Below, in pieces: positions 11,040 to 26,296 of a stretch of DNA of 64,000 nucleotides (its first letter is position 1; every line of letters starts with the position of its first letter). A model generated the notes under the pieces. It had not been told where the DNA came from and did no database searches. It saw only the letters and a list, made by a program, of their open reading frames with translations. Origin of the DNA: Myrica gale (lineage: Eukaryota > Streptophyta > Magnoliopsida > Fagales > Myricaceae); the NCBI GenBank assembly GCA_963930655.1, contig OZ005612.1:4283001-4347000 (forward strand), read 5' to 3'. The position numbers and the translations under genes were made by a program.

Positions 11040-12590
11040 TCTCTCTAATGTTCAGTTCCTTGACAAATAATACATCATGACAAGCATGGTCGATCGATGT
11101 TGCTTGTTTAGCCATGAGAGACATCAATAATATAATTTATATGCTTAATTAACTCCTGCTGGACGATGATCCATTGGAGCAATTTTCCAATTTTGTTTTT
11201 CCAATGGAAGACATTAATCCTGCGACTCGCATTTGGATGGGCATATAATATCCGAGTATTCGATATGATACAAGGGCAAACTACAACTAGTCACCACAAA
11301 ATTAAGCTTCAAAGTCAACAAATAGCACGACAGCATACATTTAACACCAAGATACAAATTAAAATGCTAAATTAGTCAAGAAAAAAAAAGAAATCAATTA
11401 CTGAAACTCTTCCATTTTCTTTATTAATTGAAAATCTTACCCTCGAAACCAACCAAAGCCCTTAATTAAGCATGTTCCTATCTAGACCATATACCAAGTA
11501 ACGGTATAGAAGAGCTAGCGTGCTTGATCTAGGGATAAAGATGCTCATGAGCGCCGTGAACGATTTCCCACCCATCGTGTATTAGCATTAATCTCATTAG
11601 ACTATGAGAGAAATGTAATCAGTTTATTTTTGTTTGTTTTCTCGAGTTTTTGTTGATTTTTATTTCGTGTGTTTGTGTCGAATTTTTTATAATATACGGT
11701 TTTATCAGTCTATCTAATAAAAAAAACATTATCATAAGTCTCCCATGCATGGTGACTGCTATTACTGGTCCAAAATCTGATTGGGGTGATGATTTATACG
11801 CAGGATAAGATATGTAAATGTATACTATATAATATATCTAAATAATAGGGGCACCACTCAGCATCTAATTAATGGAGTGCATCGGGTTCACTCCATGATG
11901 TATATGTCTGCCCGATGGACCCGGCAGACATCAAAGTCAAAAATTGGAAAGGCTAGTCAAATAAATATCAATCCTATAGGTTTCATTTCCTAAGATGGGG
12001 AGCATTGAGTTTAATACCTTATCGTCTCCAACAGCAGTCTACGTACCCTATAAGGTCTCCAAATTAAGGTAAAAATTGAATTTATCCTAAACTTTGTTTC
12101 ACTGTTTGGTAGTTCTGCCTTTGGAGAAGACTCAATCCTTTCTAACATTCCTCCAATATCTACATGCTGCGCGAATATCCAATCCTTACGTCTAATTGGG
12201 TTAGCCGCAAGAAGAATAGGGCTGGCTCACCGACATGCCGACTGTGTAAATGGGCCGTGGAAGAAGATCCAGTTGGCTTTCCAGATATATACTCTATCCC
12301 ACCGAATATTTTGTATTGTGAGATTGGTTCCTATTGAAAGTTGTATCATGCATACTTTATCCGATCGAATTAAAAAAAAAACAGTACAAAGTGCTGCCTT
12401 AACAAGCCTAACTTTGTTCCTTCCTTTCTAATCAGATTTTCTTGGGGTTGGTAGGTTCATACCAGCACTTTCAAGGTCCAATTGGTGCGAGGAGTCACCA
12501 GATCATGCTTTGCCAAAAGTGGCAAAGAAAGTACTGCTATAAATTATTGTCAAGTAGTACTATAAATTAGTATTCCTTATGAAACTCAAA
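11040..12590. other. Repeated flank block (inverted E-type 3' flank)
   Basis: The part from 11040 to about 12060 matches 29030-30060 and 63000-64000. It also matches the reverse complement of 39460-40338 plus 45311-45531, the 3' flank of TPS copy E. The part from 12060 to 12590 matches 49510-50060. No gene is evident. A short minus-strand frame (with IFAQHVDIG) near 12090-12190 recurs in the other copies, and its origin is unknown. Confidence 0.65.
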
Positions 12591-12618
12591 TTAGGTATAC
12601 GTAGCCTGATTTGCATAC

Positions 12619-13628
12619 CGTAGTGGTACCAAGATCATCGGCTAGTCGTACGATCATTGATGACAAGGTAGCGGACTATGTTCGGGTACTCTTCCCAACA
12701 ATCTAAGGCTTCTGGTGTTATTTCATTTAGGCTTAATTACCTTACAAGTCCTTGTGGTATCCGACTTTTACAAAATAGTCCATGTGGTATGACTTTCAAC
12801 AAAATGATCATTGTGGTATATTTTTGAGACAAATTAGTCCCTGTGGTATGACTTTCAACAAAATAGTCTCTGTGGTATAGTTTTGTGACAAATTAGTCCC
12901 TCCGTCCAACTGTCGTTACCCACTTAACTAGAAAGTGTTGTATATGTCACTTTCCATTCACGCGTTGACACGTCAGCAACCGTTCTGGATCGAACCAATC
13001 AAGTCTGAGGTTGAGGCTCAGACTAATTCTACGAGCTAAAAGAAGTATATCACTCGTGATTTGGATACTAATGTTAAAAAACACGTGTCAACGCGTGAAT
13101 GACGCTGACGTGACATATACAACACTCTCCTGACAGTTAGACAGATGAACTAATTTGTCTCAAAACTATACCACATGGACTATTTTGTTGAAAGTCATAC
13201 CATAGAGACTAATTTGTCTCAAAACTATACTACAATGACAATTTTGTTGAAAGTCATACCACAGAGACTATTTTGTAAAAGTCGGATACCACAGAGACCT
13301 GTAAGGTAATTAAGCCTTTCATTTATTACAGAAAAGTAAGTGCACCTATTGAAATCCATGCGTTCTCCATGTATTCTTGAAGGGTTGGTGTATAACCGCT
13401 GTAATACCACCTTGCCTCTTTTATATAAGATCTACACTGATCTGCCCACTAAAACAACCATAGCGAGTTAGAGAAAAGTACCATATCTATTCAAGGAAAA
13501 CATGTCAGGGATTAATCACATAATTTATATTAATTTCAAAGTGAAACATATTATATATACCCCTTTTTAAGGAATCGAAGAATCTAAATTCCTTGTTCCA
13601 TAAGGACGTCAAAAGCCATTTCATTTCA
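12619..13628 (-). pseudogene. Terpene synthase exon 6 and exon 5 remnant (F)
   Basis: Exon 6 lies between its GT donor next to 12619 and its acceptor side at 13448. It is split by a 587-bp MITE and lacks about 18 bases compared with copies B to D. A partial exon 5 follows at about 13562-13628 (TTAAGGAATCGAAG on the plus strand). It breaks off before the middle of the exon. Exon 4 and upstream exons are absent. Confidence 0.85.
12730..13316. mobile_element. Mutator-like foldback MITE in TPS exon 6
   Basis: The element starts GGCTTAATTACCTTACA and ends with its reverse complement. The inverted arms extend beyond 100 bases and contain repeats of TGTGGTATGACTTTCAACAA. A perfect 9-bp target duplication, TTTCATTTA, lies at 12721-12729 and 13317-13325. 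Intact TPS exon 6 has this sequence once. The 9-bp duplication and long arms fit a non-autonomous Mutator-like element. It has no coding capacity. A shortened copy at the same exon site is at 50193. Confidence 0.85.
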
Positions 13629-14651
13629 TTACATGAAAACGAAAATGGCCGAGTCGAGTTGGCCATTTTTAAACTCCTAAAAAAATTAACTACATTTTTA
13701 TGTAAAAATCATTCACAAAAAATTCTAAACTAACTAGAAACGTACACATTCAACAATATGAACTTATTTTTCAAGATTCATAGTATATTCAAATCAAAAT
13801 ACACGAAAGAAAATCAAAGTATAAAAATTTTAAAAACAAAGTTTCATGAATTAAAAGGCATTAAAAAACATACATGTAGTTTGTAGAGGCTAGGAAATGA
13901 GGGTCGAGAGGGTGTAATAATCTAATGAACGTTCAAACACTAGTTAAAAAATGGTCAGAAACCTATCATTATTGAACGATTCATATTCTCAACGTTCATA
14001 ACTCGTTGGAATGAGTTACTGATTAACGTTCGAGGAGATTAAAAATGATAAAATTGATGATGATGGGACTTTCATTGATATGGTAGGTGAAAAATACCGT
14101 TCGAACGCGTCGGAAATGTATTATATTTTTTTTGGACGCGAACCGGTGTCCCAAAAGATTCTCTTGCGTTCGAATGGATGTTTTTAGGACTGAATGCGAA
14201 TATTTGCGTACTGAAATCTTTACTTTGATTCGAACGGGAGTGGAAATTGGCGTTAGAACGTGCATTTATTCATTCGAACAAGTAAAAAAACATATCGATT
14301 TGTCCAAATAGGGATATCATGACAGACGAATGTGTCCTTAAAACTATACTCTTTTTTTGGGACGGGAAGATTCCGTCCTTCCCGTCCCAAAAAGTTAATC
14401 ATTGTTTTTTGTCACAGTGGTTTTACATCCCAAAAAATTAATTTTCATTTGGCGACAGAGAATTTCGTACAAAAGAAACGTCGAAAAAAAGAGAGATTTT
14501 CGGATTGTTTGAATTTTCGTCAAAAAAAAAAAAAACTTATATTTTTTTGCGACGAAATTCAAAATCCATCTCCAAAAAGTATTTTTTAGAGTTAGATTTT
14601 TTTGGCGTCCTAAAGAGATCCGTTTTAAAAAGTCAAATTTGTTGCAGTGGT
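13629..14651. mobile_element. Possible CACTA relic
   Basis: The left side begins CATTACATGAAAACG, close to a decayed CACTACAAGAAA end. The right side ends TTTGTTGCAGTG, close to a CACTA end. The interior has repeated GTTCGAACG-like motifs and a perfect 13-bp inverted repeat with an 8-nt loop at 14357-14390 (TTGGGACGGGAAG). No transposase frame and no 3-bp target duplication can be shown, so this is tentative. Confidence 0.35.
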
Positions 14652-15395
14652 CCTTGTTCCGGTGCAGCAGAGGTTGTTAGAGAATTTTTTAGGCCCATGG
14701 TGAATATTCGATTCTTTCCATTCATTCGGTAAATGTATATAAATTATAGATATCGTTCTTTCAATGCAATTGATCAGTTCATTATCCACAAGCTATACGC
14801 TGATCGATCTTCTACCTCTGTTCCCTGTCATTTTCTTCTTTGCATTCTTACGGGACAATTAATAAAAATGTCTTCTAATTTGAGGGCAGATTTTCTAGAG
14901 GCAGGGTGGGTTTTGAGTTCCCCTTTCTTCTCACTCCACTGCCCCTCATGTGGGCTGCAATATTCGCATCGACGGTAAAAAGTGAGCATCGTAGACTGTA
15001 AGACACATGCACCGTTATAACGTGAATTTCGATATTACAACAAATAATATACGAGAAAAATTGAGAATTTAATTCATTAATCACTTTTTAGTAGACAATT
15101 GGTATTTGATAAGAATTTGATTTTCAGAATAATATATAAGAAAGAAAAAGTTGTGTTTTTCAATAATTTATTGGATTTTGGAGCTTAATATATATATATA
15201 TGTCTATAATAATGACGTACTAGCTAGCCCCATGAACTAAAATGTAAATGGACATGGTGTCCACTTGTATACAGCTAGCATAGCCATTCGAATCATTCGA
15301 TGAACGAATTATTATTATGATCACGATACATGTTATTCCACGGAGATATTGTGCCTCTCAGTACTCATGCAGTACTGTAGATGACCTATTAATCT
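14652..15395. other. 3' flank of TPS copy B
   Basis: This matches 30219-30990 and, from AATATTCGCATCG, 50381-50807. It contains no gene. The short plus-strand frames in it are shared only because the flank is duplicated. Confidence 0.7.
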
Positions 15396-18001
<2,606 letters not shown>

Positions 18002-18086
18002 ATTTGAGAAAAGGCCTTTCACAAAGCTTGCTAAATGGTTTCCGGACTGAAGACCTTACTTGGGAACATATGTTTCCGATATATGT

Positions 18087-18096
18087 ATTTATATAT
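18087..18096 (-). promoter_or_regulatory. TATA box of TPS copy B
   Basis: ATATATAAAT on the minus strand, about 90 bases upstream of the ATG at 18001. The surroundings are the same as in copy D. Confidence 0.55.
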
Positions 18097-18267
18097 GCCT
18101 CTTGGGAGTGATCTGTCATAGTCAGTCATAGTATCATCCACTCAGTAAAATGCAAATCTTGCATGCGTAGATCGCATGACCCATATGAAGATTCCATTAA
18201 ACTGAGTCGACAATTCATTCGTAGATAGCATGGCCCATATCGTTCCCGCGTGTTAAACACTTTTATC

Positions 18268-20573
18268 TTGGGGTGTGCATCGAATTTGTCCGATTCGGAA
18301 ATGGTATATCCGAATCCGAAAAATTCGGATACCGGATTTAGTATCCGAAATCCGAATCCAAGCACCTGTTATCCGGCCAATTCGGATATTCGGATTTCGG
18401 GTCGATTTCGGATTTGGGCCTGACGAAATTGGACTTTTTTGCTGTGTAACGGGCCTTCTTTAAATTTTTTTGCAGTGCTTTAGGGCAATCCGAATTGAAC
18501 CTTAAGCCTAAGGTGTTATTTCATTTGGGCTTTTTTTGCAGCTGTTATGTTAAGTGTGTTTTGTTTTGAGACAATGCTTTCTTTGCAGAAATTGTCATGT
18601 AAAAAAATAAAAAAAAACATTTTAACAACTATATATCTAATATAAATTCACTTCCATACATCATAATTCATACATGTATACGGATCACATATTAATCAAA
18701 CAAAAAAATACACTTCCACACTTCTAAACTAATTAACAGAAATAACAAAATATAACAAATAAAAAAAAACATATACACTTCCATACTTGTAAATTAAATA
18801 ACAAGATATAACAAATAAAGACATATACTTCCACACTTCTAAATTATAATTAATAGAAATAGCTAAATACAACAATTAAAAACAAACACTTCCATACTTC
18901 TAAATTATAATTAACAGAAATATTCACTAACTCGATAATGAACGAACCAAGTTCTAAAATTAATAACATTCCAAGTTTCCAAAAATTTGACGAAGAAAAA
19001 CGATGCTTTCCAATTTACATCCTGTAGAAAATGAATCAGTAGAATTACTGTTAGAAAGTAGAAGTAGGATAGAAAATAATCAAATAAGTGTAATATTATA
19101 AGTTACAAGTAAGATATTACTCACATGATGTCAATACCACACACTTTGAGAGTGTCTCAAATCCAATACATTCAAGATTCATCCAAAATGATATCCACAG
19201 GATCAGCTTCCAATTATATACAAAAATATGAAAACAACATTAATTACACAAAAAGAAGAACCAAAACAATAAATGAATTGAATTTCAGAGAACATTGTTA
19301 CCTAAGGTTATGTTTGTGTTGAAAAAAAATTTGGTATTGGGTTTAGTGTTGGTATTGGGTTTAGTGAAAAAGTGAAGAGAGAGGTAATTTTTTATATTTT
19401 TTGTAATTTTTTATATTTTTTATGGGAGAGAGAGAGATTATATTGTAGTATTTTATTGTGAGTTGGTGAAATATTTTGTGAAATTTTTGATGCAATCGCA
19501 CCCTAAGTCTAGTCTAAAACTTACCTGAGCAACTTAGCAACAAAGAACAGCAACACAGTCAACACTCCAACTAGTGACTCGAAGCTTCACTACAGATTCA
19601 GTAAATCATGGCATATATTAATGTCCAACCAGTCAACAGTGACTCAACACTCCAACCATGCACATATTTATTTACAACCAGTCAACACTCCAGCCAGTCA
19701 CTAAAATAGACTAAACAGTAAGTCATTCATGTGTGCTGAGAGCAATCTAGAAATTCAAAGCACACCTATTCAACATAAATACCAAGCAGAAGCCCTTAAT
19801 TAGCAAACCATTACTCAATAACGATCCAAGGTTAAGCACAATCACATAATGGTTATGAGATATTGTAGGACCAACAATGTTTATCAACCAAGCAAACAGA
19901 AACTGATTAATAGCCCCAAGTTCCAACAACAAACAAACAACCATCAAATCACCTTGTATTTTAGCTAAAACTCAGTTCGGCAAAGTTAGATCTGCCGACT
20001 GCAAAGTTAGATCTACCAACAGCAAACAAACAACCATCAAATTCCCTTTAAAACAATGTTTATCAACTGAACAAAAAAATCGGGCATCAACAGTCAGCAG
20101 CAATAAATCTAGGGCATTATATAATACGAGAGACGGAGAGAGAGAGAGAGAGATCTGGAGGAACTCGCGAACTTGAAGGGGTGCAGTGTAGGCGTGCAGC
20201 GAATGACAACTGGCGACTGAGGGGGGTGCGGGTGTGGCGACTGGCCAGCCGGCGGCACCTGACAGCTCACGGTTAGGTTAGGGTTTTTCTAGAGGAAGGG
20301 GGAAATCGGGGAATGGCCGAATGGAGGGGACTGGGGAGGGGCAGGGCTGAAACACGCATTTTACTAAGGTCAAAACGCACGTTTCAGCTATTCGGTGATT
20401 CGGGTCGAGTTGGATAGAAACGGATTTTAACTCGGATATCCGACTCCGACCCGAACATTTGATTTTTTATAAACACTATCCGAATCCGGATCCGACTCAA
20501 CCCGACCCGATCGGGTGGAGTAGGGTCGGAATCGGGTCGATCATTCGGATCGGACATTTTTTGCACATCCCTA
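18268..20573. mobile_element. Non-autonomous hAT element upstream of copy B, 2.3 kb
   Basis: The ends are TTGGGGTGTGCA and TGCACATCCCTA, inverted repeats of the hAT type. They are flanked by the 8-bp copies CTTTTATC and CTTTTACC. The subterminal regions hold many short repeats of ATCCGAATCCGA-like sequence. The interior is AT-rich and contains a GA microsatellite near 20136-20153, with no transposase. The same insertion, internally shorter, is upstream of copy D; copy A has the empty site. Confidence 0.85.
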
Positions 20574-20581
20574 CTTTTACC

Positions 20582-21330
20582 TCTTCCACTTTGGGTACAT
20601 ACACGTGGAAAAACTCAACATTATGATAGACGTGATTAATTTGACCCATTAACGGACGAAAATGCAGAGAAGCAATGAGCGAGCTAATTAGAGAAAGAAG
20701 AACACGGAAATTAACGTGCTGGTTTGCCTAGAGGCCTACATCCATGACATAGAAAATCCAATAAACTAATAATTTCTTTGATTTGATCGATCTATTTAGG
20801 ACCGGGCCGGGTTGGGGTGGGGGCTGGGGGACAGCTTTATTGCTAATGAATTATGCTTACTATATGCAGAAATAAGAATTTATCCAAAAAGCTAGTGTCA
20901 GAGTCTCTATTAGAGTGGGTAGATATAGGAAGAATCAAGAAAGCTCAAGAAAAAAGTCGCTATCAGAGTGGGTAGATATAGGAAGAATCCAAGAAAGTTC
21001 AAGAAAAAGACCTGATCTTCGTGATCTTCCATCATCCAATCTAAATCAAGTTCGGTGGAACAAGCATTCCTAGCTATAGTTGATTGTTAGATCGGAAATA
21101 TGAAAAAGTAGTATTGAGCAAGATTTGTGAATGATTGGATTCAAGTATCTGTCCAACAGCATAGTTGCTTGTCTCTCTAGAATTTTAAAAAAATCCACAT
21201 TAAGCCCTTCCTTCACCCTCGTTTCCGGTGGCCGGAGGAGTGCCGGCTTCTTCCGCCACCTATCCCACTCTAGCACTACTTTTCTTGGGGTACGGATTCC
21301 CTTTGAAGGAGGGAATTCCGAAGATATCCA
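20582..21330. other. Distal 5' flank of copy B
   Basis: Matches 54663-55700 in part and 3640-4064. It contains a local duplication of GTGGGTAGATATAGGAAGAA (about 20918 and 20968). Short frames on both strands show no recognised domain. Confidence 0.6.
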
Positions 21331-22514
21331 TGTTGGGATCGCGGGATCGGCGCAGCGGAAGACTTGATCGTTGAAATCAGAGCAGCCCAAGCGTTTTCCA
21401 TCAGATCCACACACACAGGTTGAGAGAGAGAATCATAGAGAGAGAAAACTTTATCTCGTATTATTATTTTCTTCTTTCTCAAATGAAGTTCTGAGCTATT
21501 TATAATGGCTCCCTCAGAACTTCTCCTGTACTCATGCGTGAGATCTTAAATCTCGGCCGTAAGATCATCATGAAAAACTCTTTTTCATTAACTCCCTTAT
21601 ATTTTGTATTCTGAATTTATGGGCTTTTACAAATTGTGATCATGTCCATTAACATATCACAATTGATCCACGAAATAGTGAGACTATTTTTTATGAAATC
21701 CCTTTTGCTAACAATTATTTGTTTATTTATCCTTCCACCATACTATATTCCACATGAGCTAATAGAACCAGAATAATATCACTGATTAAGTCCCTAGCTC
21801 ATATAATTCTTAATTCACAATATGTAACTCGTTGGACTCTCAAATTGTTCTAAAACAATTTCACAAATAAATATATAATATAATATATAGATCAAAACTC
21901 TATACAGATATACTGTCTCACCAAGAGACTGGTGGATTCCTTGTTGATCATTTATACAAACTCATTTATCATATAAAAAACCCAACGTTGTCTGGAATAT
22001 TTGACTTAAAAAGATCATCACCAAATGACTCGGTCAAAGTACAAGTACACGACAAACAAACCTGCATAAACCTCTCAGGTCTAATGATACAATAAACAAA
22101 TTGTGCTGAATATCTTCTCTACATCAGTGATCACTTCCAGAAGGTATTCATATGTGATCCCGTTCAGTGCATGTACTCTTACAGTGCACCCACTCGTCTG
22201 CTTAAGGTCACTACCCCAATGACGGAGTCCATCGTCCTATTTAATAGAGGCACAACGAGTGTAGACCTATTTGTACATAAACATGTACATCGGTCTAGAA
22301 CAACGGTCAAGTGAACAAGGAACCGAAAAACCATACTCCCCGCCTTTGATTCATTAATCATCGGCAATACTTTTCTATAATTTCACTTACCAATATAACT
22401 GTGTAACATTTCATGTCACAACATTATACCCAAAAGATAATAAATACATGTGAAGATAAAATAAATAATTATCTCATAATTATTCTAATAACTGATTTTG
22501 AGGGTATATTTTCA
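21331..22514. mobile_element. LTR-like insertion private to the B block
   Basis: About 1.18 kb starting TGTTGGGATCGCGGGATCGG and ending TTTTCA interrupts sequence that is continuous at about 55700 in the D block. The TG...CA ends and the sequence style suggest a solo LTR of a Copia-type element. I see no target duplication and no coding region, so this is a fossil of uncertain family. Confidence 0.5.
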
Positions 22515-23313
22515 ACTGACGTACTCCTTTTTAACACTCTAATCTAACGGTTCTAATTCAATATTTTAAAGTTATATATCAAATGTGACGCTTGTCGGCT
22601 CCACTTCCCCCAAAATTTCTTTTCTGCGTGAGAGCCAAATTTCCTCTTCCTCCTTGCGTCGTTATATCCGCTTTCTTCCTCGTTCCCAATTTTCTCAGAA
22701 AAGTCTCACTCCCCAATTGTCAAGGCTCTCTCTCGCTCCTTTCTTCCCCGGAATCTGGAATTCTTCATAAACTGTAATTATTGATTAATCTTCATTTTTT
22801 TCTCTGCAAATCTTGATTGTTTCTTTATACTGGGTATTCTTTTGGTCTGATTAATAATAGAAAATTCATTGTGAGTCACCACTACAGACGACAACATGCA
22901 GAAAAAAAATAATACGGCATGGCCCACAAAACTTATCCTCTTTCATGAAGCAGTGAAATCCACCACCACAATTTGTGGTGCTCTTTTCCCTTCTGGAGTT
23001 GCTCCGTCCAAGCCTCGACAGTGAGGCAGCTAATCACTTGGCCCTCTTCCGCCATTTTCTCTCTGATTCTTTCCTTTCTTATGCTTTCTCAGAAGATCCT
23101 CAGAAGCAGCACTTAAGTTAACAAAATGTAAAGAACTCAGAGTTAGGGGCAGAAATAAAATATACAGAGAAAAAAAATCTTTGATTTCGGAAACACGTGT
23201 TAAGGAGCTCGTTTGAGAGCTGAAATATTCGCATCGGTAAAAAGGGAGGGAGCTAGCGCCGTAGAGTGCTGTTAGGCGACACACACTTATAGGGTGAATT
23301 TCGATATTGCAAC
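22515..23313. other. Repeated segment of unknown nature
   Basis: Near-identical to 55712-56506, and its right half to 9688-10212. The left part is C/T-rich like a 5' leader (TTCCTCGTTCCCAATTTTCT). It contains a short plus-strand frame with NNTAWPTKLIL and ALFPSGVAPSKP. A piece of a host gene is possible, but I do not recognise one. Confidence 0.5.
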
Positions 23314-24304
23314 TGATGGTACCGAAAATCACCTCTTTGCTCGGAAGCCAACTCTGAGTTGTGATCAGGGAACGACTGAGTTGAGACATATGGGACACAG
23401 TTCCACTCTTGGCGATCTCCATGACGGTCTGTTTTTGTTCGAGCAACCATATTTATTCGACCATCTGTTCAAGGAGGAGGTTATGCGATCCTCTGCTGTG
23501 GGTCGGCCGAGAATTTGGTCGGGTGCGCGATAAGGAGACCGGTCGAGTTTCATCTGAGCCTTCAGGTGGAATTGCCGAAGCATGAGACCCAGGTGGGGAT
23601 GGAGGTGGAGGGGGCGGAGCCCATTCCTCCAGTTTGCAGGCTAGGTTTTCCAAGTCCTTGGCCATGGCGGCCGTATTCGCCTCGTTCCTAGCCAAGGCGG
23701 TTAGCAGGGCGTCAGCTATGGGAGGCGAGTCGACAATCACCCCAGGTTGGACGATGTCGTTTTGGTCTTTTGGATCGGAAACCATTGGAGCATAAGAACT
23801 AAAAACAAATCGTCTGAAGGTGGCTTTTTTCGAAAATTTCCACATACGGCGCCAACTGATAGTACCAAAAATCACCACCGTGCTCGGAAGCCAAATGAAC
23901 CTGTAATAATCACCGAGGGGGTGGCCTCGGATCAAGTCTCCAACGACCAAGTTAGTGTTTAGAGAAAAAGTTTTGTATTACATAGGTAAAACTTAGAACT
24001 TATGAAGGAGAATACCTGGTTATTTATATTAGGAGGTAGTAGAGTCTCAAAAGGAGTCTAATAGTCTATGCTTTAGGACTCCTATGCCGAGGATGCCTCT
24101 GAAGGAGTTAGGCTATAGAGTTATATTAGGAAAGCGCCATCGGCCATTCAAATTAAATATTCATGAGGAGTATTTAGATGGTCAGGTCTCTATGTAAGAG
24201 CGTAATTCAGACTAAGACGCGCGGTCGGCTACTTGGGGTTATCAACCGGCTAATCCGCCCGAGCCCAAGTGGTCTAGTTGGACAGAGTACTTCATTGCCC
24301 ATCA
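23314..24304 (-). mobile_element. Short non-autonomous LTR element
   Basis: It is oriented to the minus strand. A terminal repeat of about 448 bp occupies 23857-24304, and next to it is a primer-binding-like TTGGCGCCGTATGTGG. The interior has a short gag-like reading region. The other terminal repeat is only a stub. The flanks GCAAC and ACAAC match the single ACAAC at the empty sites near 10230 and 30635. It is broken and present at the same site in the D block, so it predates the block duplication. Confidence 0.7.
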
Positions 24305-24734
24305 ACAACAAATAATTAAACGAGAAAATTTGAGAATTTCATTAATTAAACATTTTTAGCAGAGAATTGGTATTTGATAAGAATCAGATTTTCAGGAGAG
24401 AAAAGAGTTGATGTTGTTATTCGATAATTTACTAGATTTTGGAGCTTAATATATATGTTTGATGACGTACGTACGTACTAGAAACCTAGCCGATGAAATC
24501 CAATGTAAAAGGGCAAGGTGTCCACCGTGTATACAACATATATAGCCGTCTATCGATGAACGAATTATTATTATTATCAGGATACATGTGATTCTGCTAT
24601 GAGGGATATTTGTAAAACCTAATTAGGACTGAAAGATATCACAGATTTTGTGCCTTTTATGACTACTGCAGTACTGTATATAGGGTGACCTATTAATTGA
24701 ACTTTATTCAGTACTGTAGGTGACCTATTAATAT
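24305..24734. other. TPS 3' flank
   Basis: The same 3' flank as downstream of the other exon 7 copies, with no gene. A short (ATT)n run lies near 24564. Confidence 0.6.
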
Positions 24735-25044
24735 TTATTCATGTTCATCTCTATGTGGAGGAATGGGATGAACAAATAATGACAATACACGTTCCTTGGA
24801 CTCACGGTTCTGTTTAGCATGCCCATCTCCGAGGAGGTACAAGAACTGGGACATCCTTCCAATGTTCTTGGCGATCTCGGTATATGTTTGAGAGAAGGGA
24901 GAACAAGCAGCTCCTTCTTCATTGATCTTCTTCCATGTTTCACCAATCGAAGACCTTATATACTCACGGGCCTCTTCTTCAGTAGCACCAGTTTCCTTCA
25001 TGTAGCACTGGATGGATTTGGGAACATCACCTCTCTAATTCATC
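24735..25044 (-). pseudogene. Terpene synthase exon 7 remnant (G)
   Basis: The minus strand encodes [20 protein letters not shown] and LGDGHAKQNRESKERVLSLF, with a normal stop at 24735. At the start of the exon two bases are missing in GAGAGG, and the acceptor reads CAT instead of CAG, so it cannot splice normally. Downstream in intron 6 there are two solo-LTR-like insertions and then the last 32 bases of exon 6. No other TPS exon is attached. Confidence 0.85.
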
Positions 25045-25064
25045 ATGCAGTTCCGAAGCATATA

Positions 25065-26271
25065 TGTAACGCTCGGGCCCAAACTCCTTATGGATTTATT
25101 TTCATATAAAATATGGCTTTTTTCACCATGAATAATAATTTATCTAGGCTCTAATATTTCAAAATTAATTTGTACATTCTTAGCAAAATATTCATAAACC
25201 GTAAAAAAATCCAAAAATATCAATCCAAGCCCTAAAATTCACATTAACATATCCGACATTTTCTAACATCAATGAAGATCTATGAAAAGAATTACAATGA
25301 AGACTTCTCCAAAATGAATCTCCAAAAATTCTTTTGCAAAACACGCATTTGGAACTCAAATATATCTGAATCTCTACGAACTTCTTTAATTCTACCAACT
25401 CTGAAAAATATGAGAATAAGTGGTGAGCTACGACTAGCTTAGTAAGTAGTAAGTAGTAAGTCAATGGGATTAGGGAAAATATAATTTTCTCACAATAACT
25501 GAAATTCAAAATAAAACACCAGTGAGCCATACCGAATCCAAAATACAAGTGTGTAACTAAAATATCCAAGGCTGCACAATATAGGAAAATCACAAATCGT
25601 TACACAAACCTCTAAATACCAGCCCCCACAGGCCTCCAAATACCACGAGAGGTATCAAATTGGTCATACATACCACATAGATATATCACCAGCTCAAGGA
25701 CAATTTTCACAGTATGCTCACCAAAACAAGTTATAAATATTTCAATTGAGGTTCACAAAATCTAGACAATCTTATTTTACCCAAAATTTGTTTAGTTTCC
25801 CAAATAATATATCAAAATCACATAAAATACAGTGCACGTTTAAAATATAATTGAAGAACCACTTACTTCAAACACTTAATCAATTCTTAAAGCTTCTTTA
25901 ATAATTGCCGAACAATCTCTCAGAACCTAATACCACCACCCAAATCCAAATTTTGGTCTCTAATAAACATTCTCTGCGACCATTTATTAACTTCAATCTC
26001 TTCAACTTTTAAATTAAAACATATTTATATCCATCATTTTAAAATTTAAACATAAGATCATTATCCTTATCTTAACCTTTAAATTCAAACGTATGATCAA
26101 ATCTCTATTTAAACCTTTAAATTCAAATATAGATTACATCTCCAACTCAACACTTTTAAATAAAAAAATACGACTCAACCTCTATCCAAAAATTAAACAT
26201 ACGATTAAACTATATCTCGTCTGTTAAAATTCAAATTACTCACTTACTCCTTTTTCGGGAAGGGTATTACA
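25065..26271. mobile_element. Solo LTR in intron 6 of remnant G
   Basis: It starts TGTAACGCTCGGGCCC and ends GGGAAGGGTATTACA, typical plant LTR ends, and is flanked by the 5-bp duplication ATATA. It is a fossil with no internal region. The same insertion is at 58260-59459, and its start alone is at 10989. Confidence 0.8.
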
Positions 26272-26296
26272 ATATATGTTACTTTTTATTTTATTG

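Noticed and set aside
21070-21414. Minus-strand frame of 114 codons, related frame at 55443
   Set aside because: The two copies diverge at their N-termini and the B copy runs into the private LTR-like insertion. There is no recognisable domain.
23453-23950. Minus-strand frame of 165 codons with a Pro run
   Set aside because: It lies inside the short LTR element and is treated as part of that fossil, not as a host gene.
25192-25593. Minus-strand frame of 133 codons
   Set aside because: It lies wholly inside a solo LTR, is AT-rich and is not kept in the second copy.
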